DNA of 64,000 nt from Arcanobacterium haemolyticum (GCA_021532125.1 JADYUX010000003.1:234676-298675); one strand, 5' to 3'; counted from the stretch's first letter, positions 49,287 to 59,763 are shown. The notes: a model not told the origin generated them from the sequence alone. Numbers and translations: made by a program.

Positions 49287-52200
49287 ATGTCCGTACAGCG
49301 GATACGAACACAGATACGCACATTCATCACTGCACTCGCCGCCTTCGCCATGATCCTCAGCGTTGGAGTCACGGCAACAACGCCCACATGGGCCGCCGAA
49401 CAAGAAGGCATCGTCCTCACGCACGAGGCGAAAAGCTCCGGCAACGCAGACCCGTCAGCATTCGCCACCGGCGAGCTCATGCAATCACAGGCAACATTCA
49501 AAGCCAACCTGCCAAGCAGCGAGTACGCCGGCGCCTACCTCGCAATCAGTTACCCACGCGAGGCAGCGAGCTTCGTCGGCAGTATCGAACCTGTGATCAA
49601 CTACGCCTCATCCGAAGTATTCGACCACGGACAACTCGTTGGAAACGAATACCGGATTTACCTCAAGGATTCCGACGACGCCCGCGACACGTCATTCCCC
49701 ATCCTCACCAAGTTCTCGACTTTCATCACGCCCGATGGCTACGAGCTTCCACTCACACTGTCACTGAAGAAGGCTGACGGAAGCCTCGTCAAGAGCGCCA
49801 ACGTCGTGACATATAAAGCCATCGCCGGCGGCGCCGACTATTCCTACAGCATCGTTGGCGGCCAAAACCAAATCGGAGGAAAGAGCAGCGACGGCAAGGT
49901 TCTCGATAGCACAGGCCTCGTCGACGTCACCTTTACATACGCACCCGATTTCCGTGTCTTCAACAAGAAAGACCCTTACTCAACCTTCGCCGACGAAAAG
50001 GGAGCCCGGCTCTACAATCCGCTCAATCTTGTTCAGCCACTTCCTGAACACGCAAGCTTCGATCCGGCGAAGAATCCTGGTTGGAGCCTCAATGACGCCA
50101 CCAAAGAACTCACCTACACGCTCGATCGTAAAGATTTTGACGACGATCATTACCGCCCGGTATCTCTGAAGCTCACCTTCCCAGGCGCACCCGTCGATCA
50201 GACGTTCACGACGACGTCCACGATGACCTTCAACCTCGTTGACCCTGCCGCTAACGAAACGCCAGTCGTCCAAACCAAGACGGTCAGCTACCGCTTCCGC
50301 TCGGCACCTCCCGAAGGCAGCCCAATCCACAAGACCTTCATCAAAGCCGATAACGATCCTGCAGATCAATACGGTACGCACAACGCCACCCTCAACGATT
50401 CGTCGCGCCTCAACGCCGGCCTCAAGTGGGGACTCACGCTACAGAACACCCACACAGCTCCCCTCACCATCACGAGCTTTACTGACCACGACCTCGATCC
50501 CCGCCTCTACTACGCCGGCGTTTCCCTCCCCTATGACGAGAGCAGCGAGGAAAACTCTGGAATCTTCGCCAGCTACGAGAACTTCAAGGTACTGCCCAGC
50601 GTCACGGTAGTAGCGCAGCTGGAGGACGGCACAACCCAAACTATGGGAACCGTGCGCCGCGGGCGCACGCTCACCTTCTCCAACACGGACACAGCCAAGA
50701 AAATCACAAGCCTGAGTTTCACACTCCCCGACGGCTTCACTCTCAACACGAACCAGTACTCTTCGATCGGGGTTGTTACCAAGTTCAAGGACGCCCCCTC
50801 GCTCTCCAGCGATCAGGCGCAAAACCGCTACAGCAACTCCGTCTCCTACGAGGGGCACCACGAGAACGCTCATGGTGACACCTACGATGTCCACAACCAG
50901 GCAAGCGAATACTTCACCCTTGTCCCGAAGAAGATCGACATTGGCTTCCAAAAGACACTGAGTGACAAGCTCGGTACCGGCTGGTTCGCTCAGACGCGCG
51001 ATGAACCCGTCCGAGCTGACGGCGAATTGGCACTGTGGAACTGGGGATCGTGGTTCTCAGGAATGTCGAGTGACGCGATTAAGGGAGTTCCCGGTAGCGA
51101 GGTCATCGAAAACCTCGAAATCATCGATCTTCTCCCCGAGGGCGTAACCTACGACGAAGCTACAACAAAGGCACAGTCGCGAGGCATCACAAGCTACGGC
51201 ACGATCACGTACCACGAGAACTACGAAGACTCCGGCCTCAATGCTGTTGTCATCTCCTTCCCCAGGATCTCTGTCTCGCGTTTCAATCGCCTAGTCGACA
51301 ACGAGTCACTGGCGATCGCCACCCGAGTGAATTCCGATTCGCTGCCAGGCAAGAACGTCAACACGATGCTCGTCAAGGTGGGCGGACAGTTCGTCGCAAA
51401 CTCTGACACGCACCACATGTCGGGCCAGGGATACAGCTTCAGTGGCCTGAATGAGTACGCCGATACACGCGACCTCGACCACGACGGCGACACCAACGAG
51501 AAGTTCGCCTACGCCTCGGCACACTATGAGTACACGGCCAAGCAGGAACTCATCGCCCGCACATACATCGCACGCGCTGACGTTGACAACTTCAACCGTG
51601 ACGGCCTCAAAACCGGAGTGGACACACCATTCCGCTACAAGCTGTACAACTACAACAACAAAGTCAGCGCCATCAGGCAATACGAACTAGTGAGCCTACT
51701 CCCGTATATCGGCGATCATTCGTCAGCTAAAGACGCAACAAGCAACGACTACAAGCCCCGTAACTCCCAGTTCGCCAACACACTCACAGGCCCTGCGGAA
51801 ATTACGACGAAGAATGCCTCGAAGTTCGTCGTTCTCTACACGACGGACAAACTCGAAGGCGCAGTTGCCGATGCGTCGACGTCACTCACGTGGACAGAAT
51901 CGGTCGATGACTACTCGAAGGTCACCGGAATTAAGGTTGCCCTCAAAGACGGCCAGAGCTTCGCCTCCGGTGAAGAACTCGACGTTATCGCCCCAATGAA
52001 GGCCCCCTCCGACGCGGCGCTTGCCGACCGTGCCTACGCCGACTTTGCTATTTCCAGCGACGGCAGCGACTTCGTCCCAACGAACCGCGTATGGAACGAG
52101 ATTTACGAGCCGTCTAGCGACCTCATCATTACGAAGACAGACGACAACAATGCGCCGTTGGCTGGCGCAAAGTTCCGCGTCACCAACAAAGCCGACGATA

Positions 52201-54107
52201 AGGACACCCGCGAGATAACAACAGGATCCGACGGCAAGGCACAAGTAACACTGCCGTTGGGCCAATACACAGTAACCGAAAGCGAGGCACCCACGGGGTA
52301 CGTCTTGTCCGAGACAACGTACGACGCCGACATCGTCGAAGACGTACCCACCGAACTCTCGGTAACGAACCAGCCGCGCAACCTCGTCGTCACAAAGGTC
52401 GATTCTGCCGACGCCACAAAGAAACTCGCGGGCGCAACATTCGAGTTGCGCACGGCAGGCGGCACCGTTGTTGGCCAACCACAAACGACGAATGACGACG
52501 GCCAGGTGACATTTAGCAAGCTCGCTATCGGAACGTATCAGCTCGTCGAGACACAAGAACCCGGCGGATACGTCCTGGCAAGTACGCCTGTGTCCGTGAC
52601 TGTCGAGAATGCCGGCGCTACAGTGCAGGTCACGAATACACTCATTGAGAAGGGCGACATCACTGCGACAAAGGTCTGGGCCGATGGGCCAACGGATCGT
52701 CCCGAGATTCGCTTTGCGCTCTATCGCCAGATTGCCGACGGCCAAGCTGAACGCGTGCCAGGAGCAGACATTCAGATCGTTCCAACCGAGGGCTCTGTCA
52801 CTTGGAACGCCATCGACAAGACGGACAACCACGGCGCCGCCTACACCTTCTCCGTGAAGGAGGTTGACGCAAACGGCGACGACTACACACCATCCGGCTA
52901 CACCAAAACCGAGGATGGTCTGACCGTGACGAATACCTACGTGCCTGAGCTGACCACCGTGACCGCACGCAAGGTATGGGTTGGCGGGCCTGAGGCCGAC
53001 CACACCGACGTCAGTCTCCAGCTCTGGCAGGCTATCGGAGACGACGAACCCACCAAGGTCGGAGAACCCGTCACCACGACGGGCCTCACAGCCACATGGG
53101 AGAACATTCCCATCACCAACACCAAGGGCGAAGCAATCACCTACTCCGTCACAGAGGAAAACATCCCCACTCATTACGCCGTCTCCTACGATGTCGATGA
53201 GAACGGATTTACCGTGACGAATACTCTTGTGAACCCCGAGATCACGGTTCCCGTGACTAAGGTGTGGGATGACGCTGATAATCAGGACGGCATCCGGCCC
53301 GATTCGGTGAAGGTGAAACTTCAAACCTGGGTTGAGGAGGATCCCGACCAACTCAACGACGCCATCGACCAGAACGGAAACACCGTTGAACCCTTGACTC
53401 TCAGCGCCACATCAAACTGGACAGGCGAATTCACGAACCTTCCGTTGTATGACTCGAAGGGTCGAGTACTCACATACTCAGTCGTCGAAGACACTGTGGA
53501 AGGCTACCAATCCACAGTCGATATCGACGAGAACGGCGTGACTGTCACGAATACACACGAGGTGGCCAAGACAAACGTCGACGTCTCGAAGGTGTGGGTT
53601 GATGCTGAGGATAAGGATGGTATTCGCCCGGGTTCGGTGACGTTCAAGCTCCTGGCTGATGGTGAAGATACTGGTAAGACTCTTACGGTGGATGCTCAAC
53701 GTGAGTGGAAGGGCGCGTTTGAGGGGCTTGCCAAGTTCAAGACCGGTAAGGAGATTGTGTACACGATTTCCGAGGTTCCGGTTGAGGGCTACACCTCTGA
53801 AGTTGCTGGCAACGCGGCTGACGGCTTCGTCGTGACGAATACACACGAGATTAAGCCAGAGCCAACTCCGTCAGAGGAGCCATCCCCCTCAGATGAACCG
53901 ACAGATCCGACGACGCCAAGCGAGCCGGCAACTCCGTCAGAAGAGCCCACAACACCAGTCAATCCGACTACTCCAAGCAAACCCGCCTCACCCGAAACGC
54001 CACGCACGCTCCCGTTCAGCGGCACGAGCGTCGTGTCGCTTGGTGTGTTGGCCATGGCAGCGCTTGTGGGTGGTGTGGTGATTCTGCGTCGCCGTGAGGA
54101 GGCATGA
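49287..54107 (+). CDS. large Cna-B/SpaA-type wall-anchored adhesin with LPFSG signal
   Basis: 1606 residues: a signal peptide (about 1-37), an all-beta adhesive region (about 40-940), two SpaA prealbumin-like domains (starting ITKTDDNNAPLAGAKF and VTKVDSADATKKLAGATF), four Cna-B repeats (marked TKVWADG, ARKVWVGG, TKVWDDADNQDGIRP, SKVWVDAEDKDGIRP), a Pro/Thr/Glu spacer, and LPFSG with a membrane segment and RRREEA. Ser replaces Thr in the sorting motif. Domains of this type often form internal isopeptide bonds. Start ATG at 49287; AAGGAG is 14 bases away and GGGG five. Confidence 0.9.
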   Translation: MSVQRIRTQIRTFITALAAFAMILSVGVTATTPTWAAEQEGIVLTHEAKSSGNADPSAFATGELMQSQATFKANLPSSEYAGAYLAISYPREAASFVGSIEPVINYASSEVFDHGQLVGNEYRIYLKDSDDARDTSFPILTKFSTFITPDGYELPLTLSLKKADGSLVKSANVVTYKAIAGGADYSYSIVGGQNQIGGKSSDGKVLDSTGLVDVTFTYAPDFRVFNKKDPYSTFADEKGARLYNPLNLVQPLPEHASFDPAKNPGWSLNDATKELTYTLDRKDFDDDHYRPVSLKLTFPGAPVDQTFTTTSTMTFNLVDPAANETPVVQTKTVSYRFRSAPPEGSPIHKTFIKADNDPADQYGTHNATLNDSSRLNAGLKWGLTLQNTHTAPLTITSFTDHDLDPRLYYAGVSLPYDESSEENSGIFASYENFKVLPSVTVVAQLEDGTTQTMGTVRRGRTLTFSNTDTAKKITSLSFTLPDGFTLNTNQYSSIGVVTKFKDAPSLSSDQAQNRYSNSVSYEGHHENAHGDTYDVHNQASEYFTLVPKKIDIGFQKTLSDKLGTGWFAQTRDEPVRADGELALWNWGSWFSGMSSDAIKGVPGSEVIENLEIIDLLPEGVTYDEATTKAQSRGITSYGTITYHENYEDSGLNAVVISFPRISVSRFNRLVDNESLAIATRVNSDSLPGKNVNTMLVKVGGQFVANSDTHHMSGQGYSFSGLNEYADTRDLDHDGDTNEKFAYASAHYEYTAKQELIARTYIARADVDNFNRDGLKTGVDTPFRYKLYNYNNKVSAIRQYELVSLLPYIGDHSSAKDATSNDYKPRNSQFANTLTGPAEITTKNASKFVVLYTTDKLEGAVADASTSLTWTESVDDYSKVTGIKVALKDGQSFASGEELDVIAPMKAPSDAALADRAYADFAISSDGSDFVPTNRVWNEIYEPSSDLIITKTDDNNAPLAGAKFRVTNKADDKDTREITTGSDGKAQVTLPLGQYTVTESEAPTGYVLSETTYDADIVEDVPTELSVTNQPRNLVVTKVDSADATKKLAGATFELRTAGGTVVGQPQTTNDDGQVTFSKLAIGTYQLVETQEPGGYVLASTPVSVTVENAGATVQVTNTLIEKGDITATKVWADGPTDRPEIRFALYRQIADGQAERVPGADIQIVPTEGSVTWNAIDKTDNHGAAYTFSVKEVDANGDDYTPSGYTKTEDGLTVTNTYVPELTTVTARKVWVGGPEADHTDVSLQLWQAIGDDEPTKVGEPVTTTGLTATWENIPITNTKGEAITYSVTEENIPTHYAVSYDVDENGFTVTNTLVNPEITVPVTKVWDDADNQDGIRPDSVKVKLQTWVEEDPDQLNDAIDQNGNTVEPLTLSATSNWTGEFTNLPLYDSKGRVLTYSVVEDTVEGYQSTVDIDENGVTVTNTHEVAKTNVDVSKVWVDAEDKDGIRPGSVTFKLLADGEDTGKTLTVDAQREWKGAFEGLAKFKTGKEIVYTISEVPVEGYTSEVAGNAADGFVVTNTHEIKPEPTPSEEPSPSDEPTDPTTPSEPATPSEEPTTPVNPTTPSKPASPETPRTLPFSGTSVVSLGVLAMAALVGGVVILRRREEA

Positions 54108-54156
54108 TCTGTGAGGATGTATGAGCTGCGCTAAGTATGCGCGGTGAGTAATAGGG

Positions 54157-54188
54157 GTGGCCGGTCTTTCGAGACCGGCCACTTCTTG
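54157..54188 (+). terminator. intrinsic terminator after the Cna-B adhesin
   Basis: The stem GTGGCCGGTCT/AGACCGGCCAC with a TTCG loop is followed by TTCTTG. Confidence 0.8.
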
Positions 54189-54692
54189 TATTCAATCCCT
54201 GTGCGTTGGGGCGGTATCCGGCTTTCTTATCGTTAAGTGGTGGCGCAGCTGGCACCGTGAAGCTCGCCCGGTCAGGTGCGCCAGACGGGAGTAACCTGCG
54301 CCAGGCCGCATCGGTCGCGACGGGAGAAAGAACGAGAGGTGTGGTAGCTGCGCCAGTTCGATACTTCGTCGTCTCAGTGCGTTAGTGGCTCAGTGGGCAC
54401 CGCGCAACTCACCCGGCAGGCTGCTCCGGATTGGTGTTGAGTGCGCCAGGCCGCATCAGGCACACCAAGGCGCTTGGGTTTGGAGGCGCGGAGGGAGTGC
54501 GAGGGTGGCTCGGTGCGCTGGGGCAAGCGAAGCGCATTGCGCACATGGCGGCCGGCGAACACGGAGTTTTGTTAGCCTTCGTGTTAGTCAATTCGTAGCT
54601 TCCGGCGACGACTGATCCGATTGAGAGCAGCGCGCCACGGGTGGGAGGCCACGTGCAGTTTGTGGCGAAATAACGCGCTTTTCCTCATTTCA
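54189..54692. other. 500-bp region without a recognisable gene
   Basis: Only short uncoded-looking frames are seen. The 16-mer TGCGCCAGGCCGCATC occurs at 54297-54312 and 54442-54457 in partly similar surroundings, which may be remnants of a duplicated element. Confidence 0.4.
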
Positions 54693-54731
54693 ACAAAAAA
54701 AGCCGAATGGCTTGTGTACCATTCGGCTTTT
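54693..54731 (-). terminator. terminator of tRNA-Ala
   Basis: The stem AAAAGCCGAATGG/CCATTCGGCTTTT with an 8-base loop is followed on the minus strand by a T-run of about seven. Confidence 0.88.
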
Positions 54732-54738
54732 GTCGTTG

Positions 54739-54811
54739 TGGAGCTAAGGGGATTCGAACCCCTGACCTTCTCATTGCGAACGAGACGCGCTACCAACTGC
54801 GCCATAGCCCC
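54739..54811 (-). tRNA. tRNA-Ala (anticodon CGC)
   Basis: On the minus strand the acceptor is GGGGCTA/TAGCTCC (one G-T pair), the anticodon stem TCTCG/TGAGA encloses TTCGCAA, and the T-loop is GGTTCGAATCC. A TAGAAT box lies about 13 bases upstream of the gene. CCA is not encoded. Confidence 0.95.
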
Positions 54812-55061
54812 AAAGACCAAAATATTCTAGCACCACAACACAACGTCCCGCACCTCAGACAGTACTGGGCCACGTGCGAATCTCGTCACCTAACCGGCCG
54901 CGTCCTCGCACACCACACCAACCTGTCACGCCCGTACATCCCGTATATCAACGAGGGGTGCAGCCCCTCTCCGGCCACGCCCCTCGTTTGAGTCACGATG
55001 TTTTATGTACTCTCTACACGCACCGTATGGTCGCGCGCCACGCATTTATGGCACTACGCAG

Positions 55062-56192
55062 CTACGCGCGGCGACGATTGAGCATCTGGTCGAGCGTCGC
55101 ACCGCCACCTAAGCCATCGGCCGCATGAGTCGATGCTGCCGCCGTGTTATCGACGTCGTCGAAACGTTCACCCACATTCTTCGGGCGGTACGGCACCGCG
55201 CTAGCTGCAACTTCCGGCGGCGCATACGGCGTCACAGTCCGGCGGGCGAAAGCTCGTGGCTTGAGGGTGTAGCTCGGAACCGCAGCCTCGGCAGCTTCCC
55301 GCTTCCGCGCGGCGGGGACAACCTCACGACGCTCGGTCGCTGCTACTGAACCAGCCTGAGCCACGTTCATCGTGACGGCATGCTCGGCACCATCCGCCGC
55401 CTCATCCGCCGCCTGAGCAGTACCTTCAGCAGTCGCATCTCGTTCAGCAGCCTGATCGATCGTCAGAGTGGCGCTCTCATTCGCTTCAGTCTCGACGGCG
55501 AGTTCTTTGGCGACTGCGGTTCCAGCATCTTGCGCGGCCTCATGCCGCATCGCCTTGCTCGCTTCGGCAGCCGCGTGCGAGCCGTCGGCTCGCGCTCGAT
55601 CACCCTTGGCGCCAGCCACCTTCCGTACGCCCTCGTCTCGGCGAATTCCGCCTAGGCGCTTATCGATGGATGCGATCGCTTGACGGTCTGCGGCATCAGC
55701 CTGCGCCATCGCGCTTGTGAGGTAGCTCAGCCCCACGAGGTACACCCCAAGGAGGATAGAGATAGTAATCGGAACGGCGACGGGGATCGTCGTCAAGGCT
55801 GTCAGAACCCAGCCGAGTGCGGCAAAGCCGCCGAGCGCTCCACCTCCGACGTAGCCTAGTCGGCGGTGCGCTCCTCGTTTGGACATGCGCGCTTTGCGGC
55901 GGGCCCGGTCACGCGCTAGAGCACGCACGTCTCCGACAGGCGCCTTGCTGGTTCGGGCCTTGTCGTTCTGGCTCATGATGACCTCCGGTTGGCGGAAAAA
56001 GATTGTTCCGTGCGGTTCGTTTGCGTGCTCGCGGTTTTCTGATTCTCGGACATCAAGGATGCGCAGCTCTTCGGCATAGCGTTCGTCGATGCGAGCCTCA
56101 GCTAAGACTTCGCGGCGTCGCAGGAGTGCGGGCAACACGACGCATAGCAGGACCGCTACAACAATCGCTAACGCATACCCTTCGACACCCAC
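55062..56192 (-). CDS. glpR: GlpR-like membrane receptor of the gephyrin-like protein
   Basis: The 376-residue protein has a membrane segment at residues 5-24, a charged stretch, two more hydrophobic segments (about 116-160) and a long Ala/Glu-rich disordered C-terminus with short conserved ends. It lies just downstream of the MoeA-like Glp gene, as does GlpR, the Glp receptor described in Corynebacterium that links to SepF and cell division. Family assignment rests on this synteny and on topology. The GTG start has TACCTT six bases upstream and no Shine-Dalgarno. Confidence 0.65.
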   Translation of the reverse strand: MGVEGYALAIVVAVLLCVVLPALLRRREVLAEARIDERYAEELRILDVRESENREHANEPHGTIFFRQPEVIMSQNDKARTSKAPVGDVRALARDRARRKARMSKRGAHRRLGYVGGGALGGFAALGWVLTALTTIPVAVPITISILLGVYLVGLSYLTSAMAQADAADRQAIASIDKRLGGIRRDEGVRKVAGAKGDRARADGSHAAAEASKAMRHEAAQDAGTAVAKELAVETEANESATLTIDQAAERDATAEGTAQAADEAADGAEHAVTMNVAQAGSVAATERREVVPAARKREAAEAAVPSYTLKPRAFARRTVTPYAPPEVAASAVPYRPKNVGERFDDVDNTAAASTHAADGLGGGATLDQMLNRRRA

Positions 56193-56390
56193 GCTTCTAA
56201 GGTAGACGTTTGCCTGCGAACTACTTGGTATCTGGGAGCGTGTGTTGCTGTGATTGTGGCGTAAATCTGGCGATTGATACCACGGATGGAAGGCGGGACG
56301 ATGATGAACAGCTTACGTACGTCATGGCTTCGTCGTGTTTGTGTTACGACGACGAAGAACGTGCATCGCCGTGACTAGGTGTCGCCAGGT

Positions 56391-57602
56391 TTAGCCTGCG
56401 AAGATGATGCACTCAAGTGGTTCGCCTTCGCGTACCTGCTCCATGCTTTCTGGCACGATTGCGAGGCCGTTTGCTGCGGCGAGGCCGGTGAGGAGTGCGA
56501 GGCCACCGTCTGCGACTGGTTCACACACGTAGCCTTCGCTCGGCGTTCCGGAGACGCGCACGCGCACGTAGTCACGCACGCCCGGCATAGACACCATGGA
56601 TTGTGTCATCTGTGCACGCAAGATCCGGCCCTTTGTGGAGTGGCCAGCCATCTGGCGTAGTGCCGGCCTGACGAATACCTCGAAGGCGATGAGTGCTGCG
56701 ACGGGATCTCCGGGGAGGCAGAAGATGAGGGTGCCGTCGCCAATGGTGCCGACGCCGAATTGGCGGCCGGGATTCATGGAGACGTTGTCGAAGCGGACGG
56801 AACCTAGGGGCGAGAGGACTTCTTTAACGGTGTCTCCACCACCGTAGGAGAGGCCTCCCGTGGTGATGATGACATCAGCGCGCACCAACTGATCTTCGAG
56901 TGCGTCACGGAGGATGGTCTTGTCGTCAGAGACAGCGGGTACGCGGTAGACGACGCCGCCTACATTCTTCACGGCAGCAGCGAGCGCATGTGAGTTCGCA
57001 TCGTATGTCTTACCGGGGGTGATGGCTTGCCCGGGGGCGACGAGTTCGTCGCCAATACTCATAACGACGACCCGTGGTGCTGGGCGTACTCGGACGCGGT
57101 CACGTCCGGCGGAGGCGAGTAGTGCGACGTGGCGGGCCGAGACTCGGGTTCCGGTTTCGCAGACGATATCACCGGCCCCCATATCTTGTCCTTGAGCGCG
57201 CACGTTCTCGAGTGGTCGCACTTCGTGAAAGACCTGAACTTGGGCGGTGCCGTGGTCGGTGAAGTCGAGGGGGACGACAGCATTTGCTCCGATGGGCAAA
57301 CGTGCGCCGGATGCGATCCGAATGGCGGTTCCGGGAAGGTGGCGTGGGGTGTCTGTCGAGTTGGCGTACACATCTTCCATGACGCGGAAGGATGTGGGTG
57401 AGGCGGCTCCGGCACCGGTGGTTTCTTCGGCGATGAGGGCGTAGCCGTCGCGGGCAGCAAGGTCGGCGTAGGGGACGTCGTGGGTGGCGCGGACGTCTTC
57501 GGCAAGCATGCAACCGACGGCGTCGGGAAGTTCGGCGTCAAATGGTGGGAGTGGCTGCGCAATTTCTAGGCAATCTGCAAGATGTGTTTCCACAGATTTC
57601 AT
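56391..57602 (-). CDS. glp: MoeA/gephyrin-like molybdotransferase (Glp)
   Basis: The 403-residue MoeA-fold protein has ARDGYALI (where MoeA has MDGYAV), SIGDELV, the TTGGLSYGGGDTVKEVL motif and FCLPGDPVA. Either it inserts molybdenum into molybdopterin, or, as in corynebacteria, a Glp homologue has a role in division with GlpR. The neighbour supports the second. GGAGG lies six bases before the ATG. No other molybdopterin genes are in the window. Confidence 0.88.
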   Translation of the reverse strand: MKSVETHLADCLEIAQPLPPFDAELPDAVGCMLAEDVRATHDVPYADLAARDGYALIAEETTGAGAASPTSFRVMEDVYANSTDTPRHLPGTAIRIASGARLPIGANAVVPLDFTDHGTAQVQVFHEVRPLENVRAQGQDMGAGDIVCETGTRVSARHVALLASAGRDRVRVRPAPRVVVMSIGDELVAPGQAITPGKTYDANSHALAAAVKNVGGVVYRVPAVSDDKTILRDALEDQLVRADVIITTGGLSYGGGDTVKEVLSPLGSVRFDNVSMNPGRQFGVGTIGDGTLIFCLPGDPVAALIAFEVFVRPALRQMAGHSTKGRILRAQMTQSMVSMPGVRDYVRVRVSGTPSEGYVCEPVADGGLALLTGLAAANGLAIVPESMEQVREGEPLECIIFAG

Positions 57603-57810
57603 TGACTACCTCCCTTGAGTGTCTCGGCTTTCTACTCTTGCCGAGAGCAGGCACTTCTACAAGACTACCGTGTGGCGCTAGGAGGCGCGCAGTTGTTGTG
57701 CTCGGTGCTGATTTTGCCGGCTCCGACACTGTGAGTACCCGTAAATTCTCAACCAGCGGAATAGTGCTTTGAGCCCTGACATCGTCTCTGGGGCATGAAA
57801 GAATGGGGTT

Positions 57811-58440
57811 ATGCGAACAACTATGGTGGCACTTCCGCCTGTCGCCGGCCTGGATGTCGAAGATGCCAAACAGGATTTACGTACAACTGTGCGTGCTCAT
57901 CGTGCGCGCCGTCCAGCTTATGAGCGTGATCAGTTAGCTGAATCGTGGGTTGCTACGGCCCTGGACTTCATTGGCGATGCCCAGACCGTTGCATGTTATG
58001 TCTCTGTGAACGACGAGCCTCCTACTCGCCTCATTTGCGACGCAATCGCTGAGAGTGGTCGTAAGGTTTTGCTCCCGAAGCTCGGTCCGGGCCTTGCCCG
58101 GGAGTGGGCGTGGTACGAAGGTGCGGACGATTTGCGGGTGTGTGCGCCGGGCCGTCCGCCTGAGCCGAGCGGCGCTGCGGTAGGCCCGGAGGTTCTCGCG
58201 GAGGTCGATGCGCTTCTCATTCCGGCGCTCCTTATTGATCGCCACGGGCATAGGATCGGCCAGGGTGGCGGGTGGTATGACCGCGTGCTCAAACAGATCA
58301 AGCCGTCAACGCCTGTTGGTGCGTTGGTGTATCCGGAAGAATATGTCGACACCGATCTGCCCCAAGATGAGATGGATCGGCCCGTGCCGTTCGTCGTTCT
58401 CCCCGATCGTTGGGGGGCGTGCGGTCGCGCAGCTGCGTGA
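57811..58440 (+). CDS. 5-formyltetrahydrofolate cyclo-ligase
   Basis: 209 residues with the family signature GHRIGQGGGWYDR near residue 148 and an N-terminal Lys-Arg-rich helix region (AKQDLRTTVRAHR). It converts 5-formyl-THF to 5,10-methenyl-THF with ATP. The ATG at 57811 has AAGAAT six bases upstream; the ATG at 57823 is possible. It is followed by an FmdB gene, a conserved actinobacterial pair. Confidence 0.92.
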   Translation: MRTTMVALPPVAGLDVEDAKQDLRTTVRAHRARRPAYERDQLAESWVATALDFIGDAQTVACYVSVNDEPPTRLICDAIAESGRKVLLPKLGPGLAREWAWYEGADDLRVCAPGRPPEPSGAAVGPEVLAEVDALLIPALLIDRHGHRIGQGGGWYDRVLKQIKPSTPVGALVYPEEYVDTDLPQDEMDRPVPFVVLPDRWGACGRAAA

Positions 58441-58562
58441 TTGGCCAGGTTTGTCCGGCGCCGTGGGCTATCGTCGTCGTTTCGCGTTATCGCGCACATT
58501 CTCTCTGTCGTGCCTCCACTCCGGGGTAACATAAACGCTCGGAATTAGTGGAAGGGAAGATT

Positions 58563-58913
58563 GTGCCCACGTACTCGTACCGCTGCACGTCATGCGGCAA
58601 TGAATTCGATATTCGCCAGTCAATGACCGACGATCCTTTGCGTATTTGCGAGAAGTGTGGCGGAGATCTTCGCAAGATCATTAATTCTGTAGGCATTGTG
58701 TTTAAGGGTTCGGGTTTCTACCACACGGATTCGAAGTCGAAGGATAATTCGGCGATGCATGCTCAGCCGAGTAGTCATGATCATTCGGCGTCTGATTCTG
58801 GTACGACGAAGGGTGGTTCCGGTTCGTCGGAGAGCGCGTCGGCTCCGGCAGCGGATTCGTCGGCTTCAGCGACGACAAAGGCGGCTGTCAGCGCACCTGG
58901 ACGTCAAGCGTAA
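58563..58913 (+). CDS. FmdB-family zinc-ribbon regulatory protein
   Basis: 116 residues: a zinc ribbon (YRCTSCGNEFDIRQS...ICEKCGGDLRKII) with two CxxC pairs in the first 45 residues, then a Ser/Ala-rich low-complexity tail. The function is unknown; in mycobacteria the similar Rv0991-type protein acts in redox or chaperone stress. The GTG at 58563 follows AAGGGA with a five-to-six-base gap; the ATG at 58548 is not supported. Confidence 0.88.
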   Translation: MPTYSYRCTSCGNEFDIRQSMTDDPLRICEKCGGDLRKIINSVGIVFKGSGFYHTDSKSKDNSAMHAQPSSHDHSASDSGTTKGGSGSSESASAPAADSSASATTKAAVSAPGRQA

Positions 58914-59061
58914 GTAGCGATCTGCCGTGAGTTAGGGCTGACCTCTTGACGGGGAGGACGACGATCAGCGTTGTTCTCCACAGCCTTGTGGGCGGGCTTG
59001 CTTTTCCACAGGTCGACGATACAGTGGGCCTGGTATTCGTAGCCACAGCTAGGCTCACGCC

Positions 59062-59763
59062 ATGAAGATCCTTCGTATCCGCGCCGCTTTGTGGCGCTTG
59101 CGCCATGTCTGCGTCGCACTTGCGCTCCTCGCTTTTGGCAGTGCCGTATTTACGTCGCTCAGTTCCCTCGCTCCCCCGCGTTCTCCTGCCATTGTCCTTG
59201 CAAGGGATGTACCTGCTGGCCACCGGCTTGCGAGCGAGGACGTTTCCGTCGTCGACATTCCTGACGACATCCGACCAGAAGGTTCAGTAGCATCCGTCGA
59301 CGATGCCGTTGGCCAGGTTTCCACAGCCGCGCTACCTCGCGGCATGCCGGTAACAAGCCGAGTGTTTCTTTCGTCGGAATTCCTTTCACACGCGCCGATT
59401 GGGCACACGATCGTGGCCGTGACGGTACGCGCTGACGGCGTCGAAGAATTCCTTGTTCCGGGTGCGCGGGCGGCCGTCTATGCGCCATCGTCAGATTCGG
59501 CGATTGGGGCAGAGCTTGTTGCCCCGATGGCAGTCATCAGTGGCATTGGAGGCCAGAAAAGTGGCGGCGGTTTTATGTCGCGAGACAATCCGGACATGAC
59601 CGTATACGTCGCGGTTCCTTCCGACGAGGCGGCCGGGCTCCTGAAATACGATGCACTTACGCCTATGCGACTTGTTATTCATTCATCGGGATCTACACCA
59701 GCTCATAGCACATCCGCGCCGACTCATAGCATGGCTAGTGAAAACAACTCACAGCGAAAATAG
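59062..59763 (+). CDS. SAF-domain membrane protein
   Basis: 233 residues: a signal anchor (about 15-38), then an SAF domain (IVLARDVPAGHRLASEDVSVVDIP). The layout resembles CpaB/RcpC of Flp pilus assembly, or small SAF proteins of unknown role. The start ATG is six bases after TAGGCT without Shine-Dalgarno. No other Flp-pilus gene is present. Confidence 0.82.
   Translation: MKILRIRAALWRLRHVCVALALLAFGSAVFTSLSSLAPPRSPAIVLARDVPAGHRLASEDVSVVDIPDDIRPEGSVASVDDAVGQVSTAALPRGMPVTSRVFLSSEFLSHAPIGHTIVAVTVRADGVEEFLVPGARAAVYAPSSDSAIGAELVAPMAVISGIGGQKSGGGFMSRDNPDMTVYVAVPSDEAAGLLKYDALTPMRLVIHSSGSTPAHSTSAPTHSMASENNSQRK

Noticed and set aside
51882..53351. 489-codon open frame on the minus strand
   Set aside because: Antisense shadow of the Cna-B repeats of the adhesin.
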